The position numbers and the translations under genes are program-made. From positions 133,424 to 190,326 of the forward strand of contig VBBS01000026.1 in the NCBI GenBank assembly GCA_005888745.1: DNA of 56,903 bases. Reading direction: 5' to 3'. Origin of the DNA: Candidatus Bathyarchaeota archaeon. GTDB taxonomy: Archaea > Thermoproteota > Bathyarchaeia > 40CM-2-53-6. Of the stretch, positions 42,359-51,492 are shown piece after piece. Positions within the stretch are counted from its first letter, which is position 1. Each line of letters opens with the position of its first letter. Under the pieces are notes generated by a model. That model saw nothing but the letters and a program-made list of their open reading frames with translations, did not search any database and had not been told where the DNA came from.

Positions 42359-43822
42359 CTAGTTTGGGTTGGCGTACTGGTGTATGATGGCGCTGATGTA
42401 TCGTATTCCTTGGATGAAGTCGTCCGTCGTGGTATATTCATTGGGCGCGTGGGCGTGGCTGTACGCCGAGGGCGGCCCGCTTCCTGTCCAGATGCTGTCT
42501 AAGCCTAGTCGCTTGGTGAATAGGTAATCGGGGCCTGATGCAGGGTTTCGCGGTAGAACCACTGGGCCAAGCCCGTAAGCTATCTTTGCAGCCTTAGCGG
42601 CCGCCCTGGCGATGGGTGCTGAGGGTTTCGTCCGCGAGGGTTCCAAGAATCCTAGAGGTTTGACTTGGATGTCATCGAATCCATGGTGATCTAGATGATC
42701 TTTCAAGGCGGAGAGTAGTTTTTTCGGGTTCTGGTTGTATACGAGGCGGAAGTCGATCTTCAGCATGGCGCTTCCGGGGAGCACGGTCTTGGATCCTTGT
42801 CCGATGTAGCCTGTTTTGAAGCCGCAGATTGTGCAGGTCGGTTCCATGAGGTATTTCTTTAGAGCCTCTTTGTCTGTTTTTGCATTGAGGAATTTTTCCA
42901 GTCCCCATTCTTTGAGCAGGTTTTCTCCTCGGAATGGAATCTTACCCACTAGTTTCGATTGGGCTGGGGTGAAGGGTTCTACGTCATCGTACCATCCTTT
43001 GATCAGGATCCTTCCCTCTCGGTTCTTCACTGTGTTCATTGCCCAGACTAGTCTCCAGGCCGGATTGTCGACGAGTGGGGCGTATGATGAGTGAAGATCT
43101 TCCCTAGCCTTCTTGCACCTTAGTTCGACATAGAGGAGTCCTTTGACGCCTAGGCTGATTTTTGGGCGGCCTGTCTCGTCGAAATCTCCATCGTAGCAGA
43201 CGACACTGTCTGCTTTCAGTCGCTCTTTGTTCTCATCGATGAATCCTGGAAGGTGTGGGCTGCCTATCTCTTCTTCTCCTTCGAACAGAAATTTCAGATT
43301 AAGCGGTATGTCACCGGTTGTCTTCAGAAAGCTTTCGGTGGCTTTGATGCAGCTGGTGACGTTGTTTTTGCTGTCGGCCGCGCCCCTCGAAATGATTTTC
43401 TTTCCCTGGAGTTTTGCATCGAAGGGTCCGGAGTCCCATTCTTCCAATGGCTCAACAGGTTGCACATCGTAGTGGCCGTAGATTAGAAGGGTTTTGCTAG
43501 AAGATTTCGATCTTACTTCTCCGTAGACGATTGGATTGCCGTTTTTTTCTGGGAGAATCTGGGTCTTTATTCCGGCTGCGTCCATGTTTTTCTTGACGAT
43601 TCGGGCGCAGTCTGTGATGCCTTTTCCTTGGGCGGATACGCTGGGTTGTCGGAGGAGTGTGCGGAAGTCTCTGATGAATGGTTCCTTGTTTTTTTGGATG
43701 TATTCGAAGGCCTGTTTCAGGCTCTGCTCTTTCACAAGCCTACGGCGGGGGATTAACGTGCTAATAGCATCTTCCAGGATGGGGCCTCGTGCAGGTCCTC
43801 CATCTTTATCGGGAACGGTCAT
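42359..43822 (-). CDS. M20 family metallopeptidase
   Basis: The 487-residue protein matches M20 dipeptidases/carboxypeptidases. LLIYGHYDVQPVEPLEEW supplies the first zinc ligands (H, D), SRGAADSKNNVTSC the bridging aspartate, FLFEGEEEIGSPHL the catalytic and metal glutamates, and SIWTGSGPPSAYSHAHAPNE the last histidine. A central dimerisation domain lies between. The N-terminal 30 residues may include an internal start. Confidence 0.88.
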   Translation of the reverse strand: MTVPDKDGGPARGPILEDAISTLIPRRRLVKEQSLKQAFEYIQKNKEPFIRDFRTLLRQPSVSAQGKGITDCARIVKKNMDAAGIKTQILPEKNGNPIVYGEVRSKSSSKTLLIYGHYDVQPVEPLEEWDSGPFDAKLQGKKIISRGAADSKNNVTSCIKATESFLKTTGDIPLNLKFLFEGEEEIGSPHLPGFIDENKERLKADSVVCYDGDFDETGRPKISLGVKGLLYVELRCKKAREDLHSSYAPLVDNPAWRLVWAMNTVKNREGRILIKGWYDDVEPFTPAQSKLVGKIPFRGENLLKEWGLEKFLNAKTDKEALKKYLMEPTCTICGFKTGYIGQGSKTVLPGSAMLKIDFRLVYNQNPKKLLSALKDHLDHHGFDDIQVKPLGFLEPSRTKPSAPIARAAAKAAKIAYGLGPVVLPRNPASGPDYLFTKRLGLDSIWTGSGPPSAYSHAHAPNEYTTTDDFIQGIRYISAIIHQYANPN

Positions 43823-43880
43823 TGGGCCTATCCTGTACGACCTTCACAGCATAGACTCTTCAAGAATGGTGCGTGGATTC

Positions 43881-43910
43881 GCCCATTTTCAGCCCTGTCC
43901 TCGAATCTGG
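43881..43910 (+). repeat. TCAGCCCTG repeat, copy 1
   Basis: GCCCATTTTCAGCCCTGTCC followed by TCGAATCTGG resembles the segment at 44122-44151 and, on the other strand, 49499-49527. It sits in the 568-base gap between the M20 gene and the MoxR operon. Confidence 0.4.
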
Positions 43911-44121
43911 TACCCTGTTCGTACACTTCCTAGGAAATCGTTCTTGACAACGCGCTAAGACAGCTAGATTCAACATGCATCTAAGCCCCTACCAAGCACT
44001 GAATCGCAAGATTCGCCGGGAATCGCCGCCAGACAGCGAAAGACCTCTCAGGAGATGGGATCTTGCACGGAGCATCTCGCGACACAAGAGCGGTTGAGGG
44101 AACATTCTCAGCCCACCAAAT

Positions 44122-44151
44122 CCCCCATTATCAGCCCTGATCTCGATTCTG
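44122..44151 (+). repeat. TCAGCCCTG repeat, copy 2
   Basis: CCCCCATTATCAGCCCTGAT followed by CTCGATTCTGG aligns with copy 1 and with the reverse-complement copy near 49510. Confidence 0.4.
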
Positions 44152-44390
44152 GAATCGCTATCTGAACTCTCCCGAAATTCGTTCTGAATTGTCGTCTTCT
44201 TTGCAATGCCGTCCGAACGAGAATTACGCCCCGATCGCCCAGACTCGCCTGTTATCAGTGCCCCCCGGGAAATCGTTTCTAGAAAATCGGGGGTCTTAGC
44301 GACCGACCCTTGCCGCAAGTGTCCCCTCCTCAGACTCAGACCCTGCGAAAGTAAGAGTCACGGGATCCGTTCTACGAGGATAAAGTCGGC

Positions 44391-44975
44391 CTATAGCCTA
44401 AGCGAATCGGACCGACGCGTCTCTGGTTCTCGTCTTTGCGTTATGAGAAAGAGAAGAGTTCCGACCACGAGCAAGACGAGGACTGCTGAGAAGGATAGCT
44501 GGTTAATCGATACACTCGTGAATCCTCCCAGGACCAGGAGGACCAGTGAGAGTCCTAAAGCTCCGGCGACGAGTCGTGCTTGCCTGCCCAGCTGGCCTGT
44601 GACCCACTTCCCCAGTCTTTCCTTGACGGCTTGCGACATACCATCAGTCCTTCCTACCAGTTCCTTTGCCTCCTTGTCGAAGGTCAAGACAACTCTTGAG
44701 GCTTCCATGAAAAATATAACCGTGACAAACTGGAGAAGCAGAACGGCAGTATCAGGATTCGGGGCCCTAGTAAGATCAATTCCAATCTTCCCCGCCACGA
44801 GCAGGACCAGCAGGGCCCCCGAGGCAAGAGCAGCGAGCATTTGCTTTCCGGCGAGCATCCCTGACAGACCAGCAACAACGACCACGAGAACAATGAGAGT
44901 CCCCAATCCAAGAAACACCCGCGATGGCACCCCGAGAACGATCCACGGTGCCAAGAACAGATAGTGGAATCTCAC
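44391..44975 (-). CDS. Hypothetical membrane protein of MoxR/DUF58 operon
   Basis: The frame is open from 45092 but would then overlap DUF58 by 88 bases; a GTG at 44975 gives a 194-residue product starting RFHYLFLAPWIVLGV. Several hydrophobic segments (FLGLGTLIVLVVVVAGLSGM, MLAALASGALLVLLVAGKIG, LGLSLVLLVLGGF) are seen. No family is recognised. It follows DUF58 in the operon. Confidence 0.55.
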   Translation of the reverse strand: MRFHYLFLAPWIVLGVPSRVFLGLGTLIVLVVVVAGLSGMLAGKQMLAALASGALLVLLVAGKIGIDLTRAPNPDTAVLLLQFVTVIFFMEASRVVLTFDKEAKELVGRTDGMSQAVKERLGKWVTGQLGRQARLVAGALGLSLVLLVLGGFTSVSINQLSFSAVLVLLVVGTLLFLITQRREPETRRSDSLRL

Positions 44976-45004
44976 CGCTAGAATAGCAGCCTTGACGCCT
45001 TGCC

Positions 45005-46276
45005 CTAGACTCGCATCATTGGTCGTTGAAGTTTTACCTCGCTTAGTACTGTTGAGAGGGAAACGCCGGCCGGCCACTCTGTCACCGCGCACACCTGCTC
45101 CAAGGCTAGTCGCGTGTTGGATCGTTCAAGCATCAACATTCGATAAGCAATCTCTTCCTCGTCAGACTCGAATCTGTTTGGCGCCGTTGGTGATGGCGAT
45201 AGAACTAGTATGCTGTATCCGCTCGCTGCGAGCTGTCGAATACCATCCACGATCGTCGCGTCTAGAAGCGGTGAGATAATCACTATCTGAGCCTTAGCAG
45301 GCAACATCAAGTGCGCTAGCAACGTGATGACATAACTTGTCGAGAGTGCTGCTCTCCCGGGCTTGGCTGCCGCTAGAAGAAAGAGGATGGTTCGTTCATG
45401 CCTCTTGCCAAAGGAGGGCGAGACAATACCCCTCTCCTCTCCCTGCAGTATCATTCCAACCCTGTTTCCCTGCCTCAGCAAGACACTCGCCATTGAAGCG
45501 GCCGCTCTAACTCCCCGCTCGAACAATTCCGCCTCAGAGGTTTCGTAAAAGCTGACGTCCGTGTCAAGAACGATCATCACGTCAGTAACTCTCTCCGCCT
45601 CCATCTCGTTAACGATCAGATGAGCATGCTTAGCTGAAGCTTTCCAGTTGATCCGCTTCGGATCATCCCCTGCCACATAGTCACGCATACTGTAGAACTC
45701 GGTTCCCGGCCCCAACGTCCTAGCAGGAATCAATCCAGGCCAAGGACCCAGATGACGAGGGCGAAGCTCAGCTCCCCTTATCCGTTCCGGCCTCGGCATT
45801 ATCGAGAGGACCTCTGCCTCGGACTTGGCCTCGACAAGATAGAACCCGAACGGATCTTGCACCCTCACGACCAAAGGCCCAATCCGGTAGTGTCCGCGAA
45901 TCGGGCTGTGAAATTCCAGAACGAGATCAATATGCTCGCGAGCTCCGAGCTGTGTCAACACACGACTCGCCCCGGACTCAACATTGATCTCGCTTGGCAG
46001 ACGCTCATTGACCTCTACATTTCCTAGCTGATCGCCGGCCTTGTTCGAGACCGTGATCCGCACCGATATGTCCTCGTCTCCAAAGCTGTCACTGGGAACA
46101 ATCTGGTGGTTTGCCACAAGCTCGACCTTTTCCGGAAGGCCCCAAAAGTTGGCTAGAAAGAATAGAGATGCGAGTGGAAGAATCATCGATGCTAGCTGCC
46201 AGTCCTGGAGAAGCAGCCCGAGGATCAACACGAACGCTGATAGCCCAAAATACAAACTTGCCTTTCTAGTAAACAA
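45005..46276 (-). CDS. DUF58 domain protein
   Basis: The 423-residue protein has two N-terminal membrane helices (FGLSAFVLILGLLL and MILPLASLFFLANFWG), then an Ig-like segment (VSNKAGDQLGNVEVNERLPS) and the DUF58 core MRDYVAGDDPKRINWKASA followed by a VWA-like fold with VLDTDVSFYET. DUF58 proteins act with MoxR ATPases. It starts 12 bases after the MoxR gene. Confidence 0.88.
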   Translation of the reverse strand: MFTRKASLYFGLSAFVLILGLLLQDWQLASMILPLASLFFLANFWGLPEKVELVANHQIVPSDSFGDEDISVRITVSNKAGDQLGNVEVNERLPSEINVESGASRVLTQLGAREHIDLVLEFHSPIRGHYRIGPLVVRVQDPFGFYLVEAKSEAEVLSIMPRPERIRGAELRPRHLGPWPGLIPARTLGPGTEFYSMRDYVAGDDPKRINWKASAKHAHLIVNEMEAERVTDVMIVLDTDVSFYETSEAELFERGVRAAASMASVLLRQGNRVGMILQGEERGIVSPSFGKRHERTILFLLAAAKPGRAALSTSYVITLLAHLMLPAKAQIVIISPLLDATIVDGIRQLAASGYSILVLSPSPTAPNRFESDEEEIAYRMLMLERSNTRLALEQVCAVTEWPAGVSLSTVLSEVKLQRPMMRV

Positions 46277-46288
46277 GTCCTACAGGGA

Positions 46289-47248
46289 TCACTTGACCTT
46301 CGGCACAGGAACAATCTTCAAGATCTCATCCACGACAAACCGCGGGTCAACCCCCTTGACCCACGACTCAGCCTTCATAATCATCCGGTGCACTAGAGCC
46401 GGCGCAGCAACCTCCTTCACATCATCAGGTACGACAAAATCTCGGCCATGAAAGACCGCTCTCGCCCTCGCCAGCTTGAAAATTGCAAGTGAGCCTCGTG
46501 GGCTAGCACCGACCTCGATCTGCCGTTGCGCTCTGGTCGCCTGGACAATATCAGTCACATATCCAAGAACGTCATCGTCGACATGGATTCCCTCAACAGT
46601 CTTTTGCAGAGCAAGAATCGTCCCGGCACTTGCCGCAGGCTCAAGCTGAACTTCCTCGCGACCCCGCTGCATTCGTCTCTTCAAGATCTCGACCTCCTCC
46701 ACTCGGTTCGGGTATCCCAGCTGGAGCCTCACCAGGAACCGGTCAAGCTGAGCTTCAGGCAGTGGATAGACTCCTTCGTACTCGATTGGGTTTTGGGTTG
46801 CTATGACGATGAACGGGTCTGTTAGGAGTTGAGTTTTCCCGTCAAGCGTTATCTGGCGTTCCTGCATCGCTTCTAGCAGTGCAGCCTGAGTCTTCGGAGG
46901 GGCCCGGTTTATCTCGTCCGCCAACAAAATGTTTGTGAATACAGGTCCTCGACGGAGATCGAATTCGCCGTCCTTGACATTGTACACGTACGTCCCTGTA
47001 ATATCGGATGGCAGGAGATCTGGGGTGAACTGTATTCTGGAAAAGTCACAGCCCATGCTCATTGCAAAGCTCCTCGCCAACAGAGTCTTCGCCAGACCAG
47101 GATAATCCTCGAACAGAATGTGCGAATTCGCCAGGATTGCAAGCATGACCTTCTCCAATACGGATTCCTTGCCAACGATGACTTTCCTTACCTGGCCTAC
47201 AACCTGCTGGCACTTGTCCGCGGCTTCCTCAACTTTCAAGCCTTCCAC
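46289..47248 (-). CDS. moxR: MoxR family AAA+ ATPase
   Basis: The 319-residue protein is a MoxR ATPase: Walker A-type FEDYPGLAKTLLARSFA, Walker B ILLADEINRAPPKTQAALLE, sensor motif FIVIATQNPIEYEGVYPLPE and arginine-finger region DRFLVRLQLGYPNRVEE. MoxR proteins are chaperone-like ATPases acting on surface or metal-loaded proteins with DUF58/VWA partners. It overlaps the upstream gene by 13 bases. Confidence 0.92.
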   Translation of the reverse strand: MEGLKVEEAADKCQQVVGQVRKVIVGKESVLEKVMLAILANSHILFEDYPGLAKTLLARSFAMSMGCDFSRIQFTPDLLPSDITGTYVYNVKDGEFDLRRGPVFTNILLADEINRAPPKTQAALLEAMQERQITLDGKTQLLTDPFIVIATQNPIEYEGVYPLPEAQLDRFLVRLQLGYPNRVEEVEILKRRMQRGREEVQLEPAASAGTILALQKTVEGIHVDDDVLGYVTDIVQATRAQRQIEVGASPRGSLAIFKLARARAVFHGRDFVVPDDVKEVAAPALVHRMIMKAESWVKGVDPRFVVDEILKIVPVPKVK

Positions 47249-47754
47249 CTCTCTATCCTGTCAATGGCCCGTCGAAGCGTTTCTAGTCGCGCCTCCGCGC
47301 TGCGGGGTGGAGGGTAATATAGTAGAGCGTATGTTTCCTGTTCTCCGAGTAGCCGCGGCCCTAGCTTCTGATCTGCGAGAGCCTCTTTCAATGATTCTTT
47401 TTCCAGACCAGTCTCCAGGCTCACCTTCTCCGCGAGGAGATCACGCAGACGATTGAGGAGAATAGTCTCGAAGTAGGCAGGGCTCGCTTTCGCAGCCACC
47501 TCCACCTGTCGAGTAAGATACGCCACGTCCCGCGCCCTCAGTCTTCTAGGGCTTTCCTTCGCCCTAATCTCTGATGGGTGAGTCGCTCGACCGGAAAGGT
47601 CCATGGCAAGAAGTACGGCGAAAATGACGAGGGGGAAAGCGAGAATGGATACTGGCGGGGAGAGAGCTTCGGGTGTGAGGCCTTGGAACAGAAAAACCAG
47701 GGAGAGATAGATTCCCGAGGCTAAGACTAGAACTCTGAGAGTTTTCCGCTTCAA
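47236..47754 (-). CDS. Membrane protein of MoxR operon
   Basis: The 172-residue protein has two hydrophobic segments at the start (VLVLASGIYLSLVFLFQGLT, VSILAFPLVIFAVLLAMDLS) and a charged helical C-terminal part. Its stop overlaps MoxR and its start overlaps the gene before it by four bases. No family is recognised; it may scaffold the MoxR-DUF58 system. Confidence 0.6.
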   Translation of the reverse strand: MKRKTLRVLVLASGIYLSLVFLFQGLTPEALSPPVSILAFPLVIFAVLLAMDLSGRATHPSEIRAKESPRRLRARDVAYLTRQVEVAAKASPAYFETILLNRLRDLLAEKVSLETGLEKESLKEALADQKLGPRLLGEQETYALLYYPPPRSAEARLETLRRAIDRIERWKA

Positions 47755-48764
47755 TTCTCAGATGTCGAAAGAGTGGGCGGAATATTCATTTGTTCAGCCA
47801 TGCCGACCAGGCACTGTTGGGCTCGGTTGGCGTCATCCTCGGTGATCACGTGTAGACTGTAGCGGGCTTCTTCGAAGAGGTCTGTGAGCTCTCTGACCTC
47901 CGAGCTGTCGATTAAGAGCATTCTTCGTATTGCGGATTCAAGTTCTCGGGCGGTCTGGTCAGAGGTGACCGTGGCACCGAGGCCTTGAGCGGCTTGCACC
48001 ATTCGCTCGTAGCAGTTGATGATTCTTGAACGAGGATCAATTTTCACCTGGGTTTTGAGTATGTTGATCGCGTCCTGTAACGCGGTGATTCCCTCGGCCC
48101 TTGACACGGCGATCTCGCTCATCACGTCCGCTCTGACCTCCTTTCCGTACACGATGATTCCCCTCCCGACTATGACCGAGCTAACCGTGAGAAGCCCCAG
48201 GAAAGCGAGGACCAACCAGTTCGACTGGACGATGCTAGGCAACTGGGCGAAGGATGACAGGAAGGGAAGCGCGGGTCCTGGGCCAGGTCCGTTTACAAAG
48301 TCTTTGAGCTGTCCAGAAAATCCTGAGGGGCCAGACAGGTTCTGGCAGAAAAGTCCGCCGCATTTCTGTGAAAGGACAAAAGCCGCGATTATCCATACGG
48401 CTGCCCATGTTCCAATTTGAATATTTCTCGACTTCTTCCTTCCGGGTTGCTTTTTCCTTGCTAACTGGAAACCTATAGCGTCGGAGAGAGGACGCCAGCT
48501 ATAGGCCAAATAGGCAATGAAGACTAGGGTCAAACCTAGCACGACAATAGGTACCAAGTATACCAGGTAGATTAGCCAGAAGGAGCCGAAGAGGAGAGAA
48601 CCTCCGGGTTGGCCTCTAGGGAGGGATCCGAGAGCGAAAGCTAGTAGTATCAGGGCGACGAGGAAGGGTAGAAGCCGGTTTCCTTTCAGGGTCCCCGCTC
48701 CAAAGCAGATTATGACTGAGGGGACTGGCGATAAATACTTGTCCAAAAAACCGGTTCCACACAT
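47751..48764 (-). CDS. DUF4129-type membrane protein
   Basis: The 337-residue frame has several hydrophobic segments and a C-terminal DUF4129-like helical domain (SRIINCYERMVQAAQGLGAT, SDQTARELESAIRRMLLIDS, VRELTDLFEEARYSLHVITE). A TATA-like TATTTATCGCC lies inside its first codons (about 48728-48738), so the true start is probably further in, near residue 28 or later. It opens the MoxR operon; the common transglutaminase-like partner is absent. Confidence 0.7.
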   Translation of the reverse strand: MCGTGFLDKYLSPVPSVIICFGAGTLKGNRLLPFLVALILLAFALGSLPRGQPGGSLLFGSFWLIYLVYLVPIVVLGLTLVFIAYLAYSWRPLSDAIGFQLARKKQPGRKKSRNIQIGTWAAVWIIAAFVLSQKCGGLFCQNLSGPSGFSGQLKDFVNGPGPGPALPFLSSFAQLPSIVQSNWLVLAFLGLLTVSSVIVGRGIIVYGKEVRADVMSEIAVSRAEGITALQDAINILKTQVKIDPRSRIINCYERMVQAAQGLGATVTSDQTARELESAIRRMLLIDSSEVRELTDLFEEARYSLHVITEDDANRAQQCLVGMAEQMNIPPTLSTSEN

Positions 48765-48826
48765 AACTTAGGCAATGAGAAACTATGCGCTCGTCGTCGC
48801 TTCTGACGACCGATTTCAGAGACCTG

Positions 48827-49105
48827 CTAGTCTTTTACTGCTTCGAGAATGCTGGCGACATTCCACAGTTTCACGCGCGTATACGGTGGCATGTTGGGGT
48901 CTTGGCTGATCTCGTCTAATGTTGAAATGGCGTTTGAGGCACGAACGCCTATGGTATGACCCTGTGCCTGGAGCGCGTCCATGGCTCCTTTAGCTGCTCG
49001 CCGGATGTTGCGAGGGGTCGTATTGTCATTGGAGACTTCGTTGAGAACGGCTAGGGCCTGTTTTATCCGTGTCTCGTATTCTTCTTTCCGTTTTGCTTTT
49101 TGCAT
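48827..49105 (-). CDS. UPF0147 family protein
   Basis: The 92-residue protein matches UPF0147, a small helical archaeal family: QALAVLNEVSNDNTTPRNIR and RAAKGAMDAL, then SNAISTLDEISQDPNMPPYT. Function is unknown; it is conserved across archaea, which supports the archaeal origin of the window. Confidence 0.88.
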   Translation of the reverse strand: MQKAKRKEEYETRIKQALAVLNEVSNDNTTPRNIRRAAKGAMDALQAQGHTIGVRASNAISTLDEISQDPNMPPYTRVKLWNVASILEAVKD

Positions 49106-49732
49106 GCGCTTTCACCAGTCTGTTAGATGGGCGTCTAGACTCTGTACGCATCCTAGCCCAGAACTTGACAGCGGACTGGGTTCTGATTAAAAGATTTCCA
49201 TTTCCCGAACATGACGCAGACTGAGATATGCCTGAAGTGGAAATAGTCGCTATTGGCAGGAAATCTGTACTTTCACTCTCAGACCGGTTAGTTTCACAAT
49301 CGTCCGCGGGGATCCGCTCATGCCACACGAGATGCCCAAGGGATCCGAATTTTTTCCGAAGTCTACTTCTGTCTGGGCTTGATTCTGGGCTTGTCGTCTG
49401 AAACCGGACTTATGGTCAGCTTGTCTCATCCCTTGCTGACCCCCGTGGAATCCCCTACGGATCAGCGTGAAAAATGGGGGTCTAGAAAACGTGGGCTTGG
49501 ATCCGGGACCAGGGCTGATAATGGGCGATTTTTCAGCGCGTCTAGCAAAAATTCGGCTTGGGGGAGATTCAATAGCTTCTCAGCCCGTATCGGGGTAGGC
49601 CGAGGAGTGCCGAATTCGAAACCTGCGCCTCTTCCTGCCTGGAAAAAGGACATCTTCCCGAGAGGAGCATGAAATAGTTTCACCGGTGTCCGCTGTTCTT
49701 AAGAGACAGAATCTCCAACACCCAGAAGAAAC
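49106..49732. other. Gap with TCAGCCCTG-type repeat on minus strand
   Basis: This 627-base gap has no convincing gene. GGATCCGGGACCAGGGCTGA at 49499-49518 reads as the reverse complement of the repeats at 43881 and 44122. Several GGG-rich and CCC-rich stretches look palindromic but no RNA is identified. Confidence 0.4.
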
Positions 49733-50050
49733 TTGTCGAACTACGAGACGGGCAGAAGGCTAGAATACCGGATCAGAGATCTCTTCCGGAGAGAAGGATA
49801 CCTAGTCATCAGAGCAGCACAGTCGAAACCCATCGACCTCGTCTGTATGAAGGATGGGAAATCGTTCTTGATAGAATGTAAGACAGACCGATCGTGGCTT
49901 GGGAAGGATAGGAAGAAAGAGCTTCTAGGATTGGCTGAGCAAGCGGGCATGCCGATTATCCTAGCCAAACGAAGGAGAAGAAAGGTGGAGCTGACAAACC
50001 TCGCGAATGGAAAAATGTTTGACCCGGAGAATCTGGAAGTTATTCCTTGA
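49733..50050 (+). CDS. hjc: Hjc-like Holliday junction resolvase
   Basis: The 105-residue protein has the archaeal resolvase pattern: YETGRRLEYRIRDLFRREGY, VIRAAQSKPIDLVCMKDG (D), LIECKTDR (E-x-K). PD-(D/E)XK core residues fit Hjc. TTG start. It is convergent with the p27-type gene, overlapping by 11 bases. Confidence 0.8.
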   Translation: MSNYETGRRLEYRIRDLFRREGYLVIRAAQSKPIDLVCMKDGKSFLIECKTDRSWLGKDRKKELLGLAEQAGMPIILAKRRRRKVELTNLANGKMFDPENLEVIP

Positions 50051-50393
50051 AGGATTCCTTTAGGCCCCGAAGCTTCTCCAGCATCGACAGCCAACCGAAG
50101 ACGAGGTTGCTGTACAATGATAGCTTCTCAGGATCCTTCTCTACCTTCAATACTTCGTTCGCATCGCTAATCTTCCCAACAATCGTCATCTCAACAGACT
50201 CCAAGAGATAGCCTGGCGAGAGGGTGGCCTGAGGCGACATTGCCTTCTGATAGACTACTGGCTTGTTGCACTTGGCGCAGAAAACCTCACCCTTCACCTT
50301 GAAAAGGGGCGTACCGCAAACTGGACAGACGTCAGAGAGCATGGTGGCGCCTGACTTCAACAGGTCCGCCATACGCTTCACATCCTCAGACAT
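50040..50393 (-). CDS. Autoantigen p27-type zinc protein
   Basis: The 117-residue protein has the zinc ribbon DVCPVCGTPLFKVKGEVFCA and KCNKP of the Sjogren/scleroderma autoantigen family found in archaea. The C-terminal half is helical. Its role is unknown. Confidence 0.8.
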   Translation of the reverse strand: MSEDVKRMADLLKSGATMLSDVCPVCGTPLFKVKGEVFCAKCNKPVVYQKAMSPQATLSPGYLLESVEMTIVGKISDANEVLKVEKDPEKLSLYSNLVFGWLSMLEKLRGLKESFKE

Positions 50394-50465
50394 CGACGAC
50401 TAACAAGTATAATGTGCTTAGCGCTCTATAAATCGCACGGGACCGACCGTCAATCCGTAACTGAC

Positions 50466-50740
50466 TCAGGCTGGGTCCTGATCCCGACTGCTGGTCCGAG
50501 CAGTATCCAAAAGACTAGCAAACCACTGACCAATGCCCTCTGCGTGGAGGGTGTTCACGACCCCGGTTGGCCCGCCTAGAATCCCTCCGACTATCGATCC
50601 GACTGGGACGATGCCGCGAACTATCGTGTGCATGATCGGGTTCATTCTTCTCTGAAGACGACTAGGAGTAATTGCCCTGTCGAAGCCTAACCGGGTTGAT
50701 ATTGTAAGCTCGGACCCATATGCCCCGCAACGCGTCTAGG
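50466..50740 (-). pseudogene. MFS transporter C-terminal remnant
   Basis: Two frames read WVRAYNINPVRLRQ and AITPSRLQRRMNP, joined by removal of one G in a G3 run near 50681. Then MHTIVRGIVPVGSIVGGILG follows, typical of a late MFS helix. The N-terminal helices are missing. It is a decayed gene. Confidence 0.55.
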
Positions 50741-50753
50741 ATGATGTGTTTTG

Positions 50754-51382
50754 CTAGACTGTGTTTCTGCCCAGCGCGTGGTACATGGGACCTGCGAGCG
50801 TAGAGTCGGTAGACGCGTCGGGTTGAGATGTTTCAGTCTTTCTCAGATAAGCCCAGAAGCTTGTTGCGGCTGGCTGAGAGGCGGCCTCCGCTGGCTCGAC
50901 CTGCACACCGGTAAAGAATCTGTCGTAGACTGTTGCGCGCTCGTGTTGGAAGGGTGGGTAGCAGGTTTCGTGCCATTCACCCTGGCCGTTTTTGAGCGTC
51001 GCTCGTCTCATAGAGGCTACGATCTCCACTCCGTCAGGTCACTGGTTCGCTATTGTTCCGTCAGCTAGTAGTTTGAAAAATTCGGGCATTCTTGCCTCGA
51101 TGGGTTTTGCGCGAACCCTGTAGAACACCGGGTTGATCACCGTGTTCGTGTCTGGAGATAGCTACGTTGAATGGCAGTGGCCTTCCATCGCTCTGATTTT
51201 CTTTTGGCGTACGAAACCTCTTCCCTGAATGGTTTCGATCCTGCAATCTGTCCAGTTCCTACTTTCCACGGGGCTTCGAATGGAGTGTGTCTGAATGCGA
51301 GGTGTGGAACAAACGTGTTGGAGGAATATGGCAATGCCTCGTGTGGGCAAGGTAACTGTTGGTTTTGTTTAGACAAACTCAT
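50754..51382 (-). pseudogene. Degraded unknown gene
   Basis: Minus-strand frames read LPCPHEALPYSSNTFVPHLA, then TVINPVFYRVRAKPIEARMP and EFFKLLADGTIANQ, then an in-frame TGA (51039-51041) and VEIVASMRRATLKNGQGEWH. One frame change near 51150-51170 and the stop break it. No family is recognised. Confidence 0.55.
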
Positions 51383-51450
51383 GTTTTAATCACTAAGACA
51401 GTTAATTCATCGTAGTACCTATTAAAGCCATCGTTTGACTAAGCAAAACA

Positions 51451-51460
51451 CTTATATTAA
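51451..51460 (+). promoter_or_regulatory. TATA box of ArsR-type gene
   Basis: CTTATATTAA is a strong archaeal TATA-like element about 42 bases ahead of the TTG start, which has AAGGAG just upstream. It implies the broken regulator was, or is, transcribed. Confidence 0.5.
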
Positions 51461-51492
51461 ATTACGGACAAACACTTTCACAAGGAGAACGA

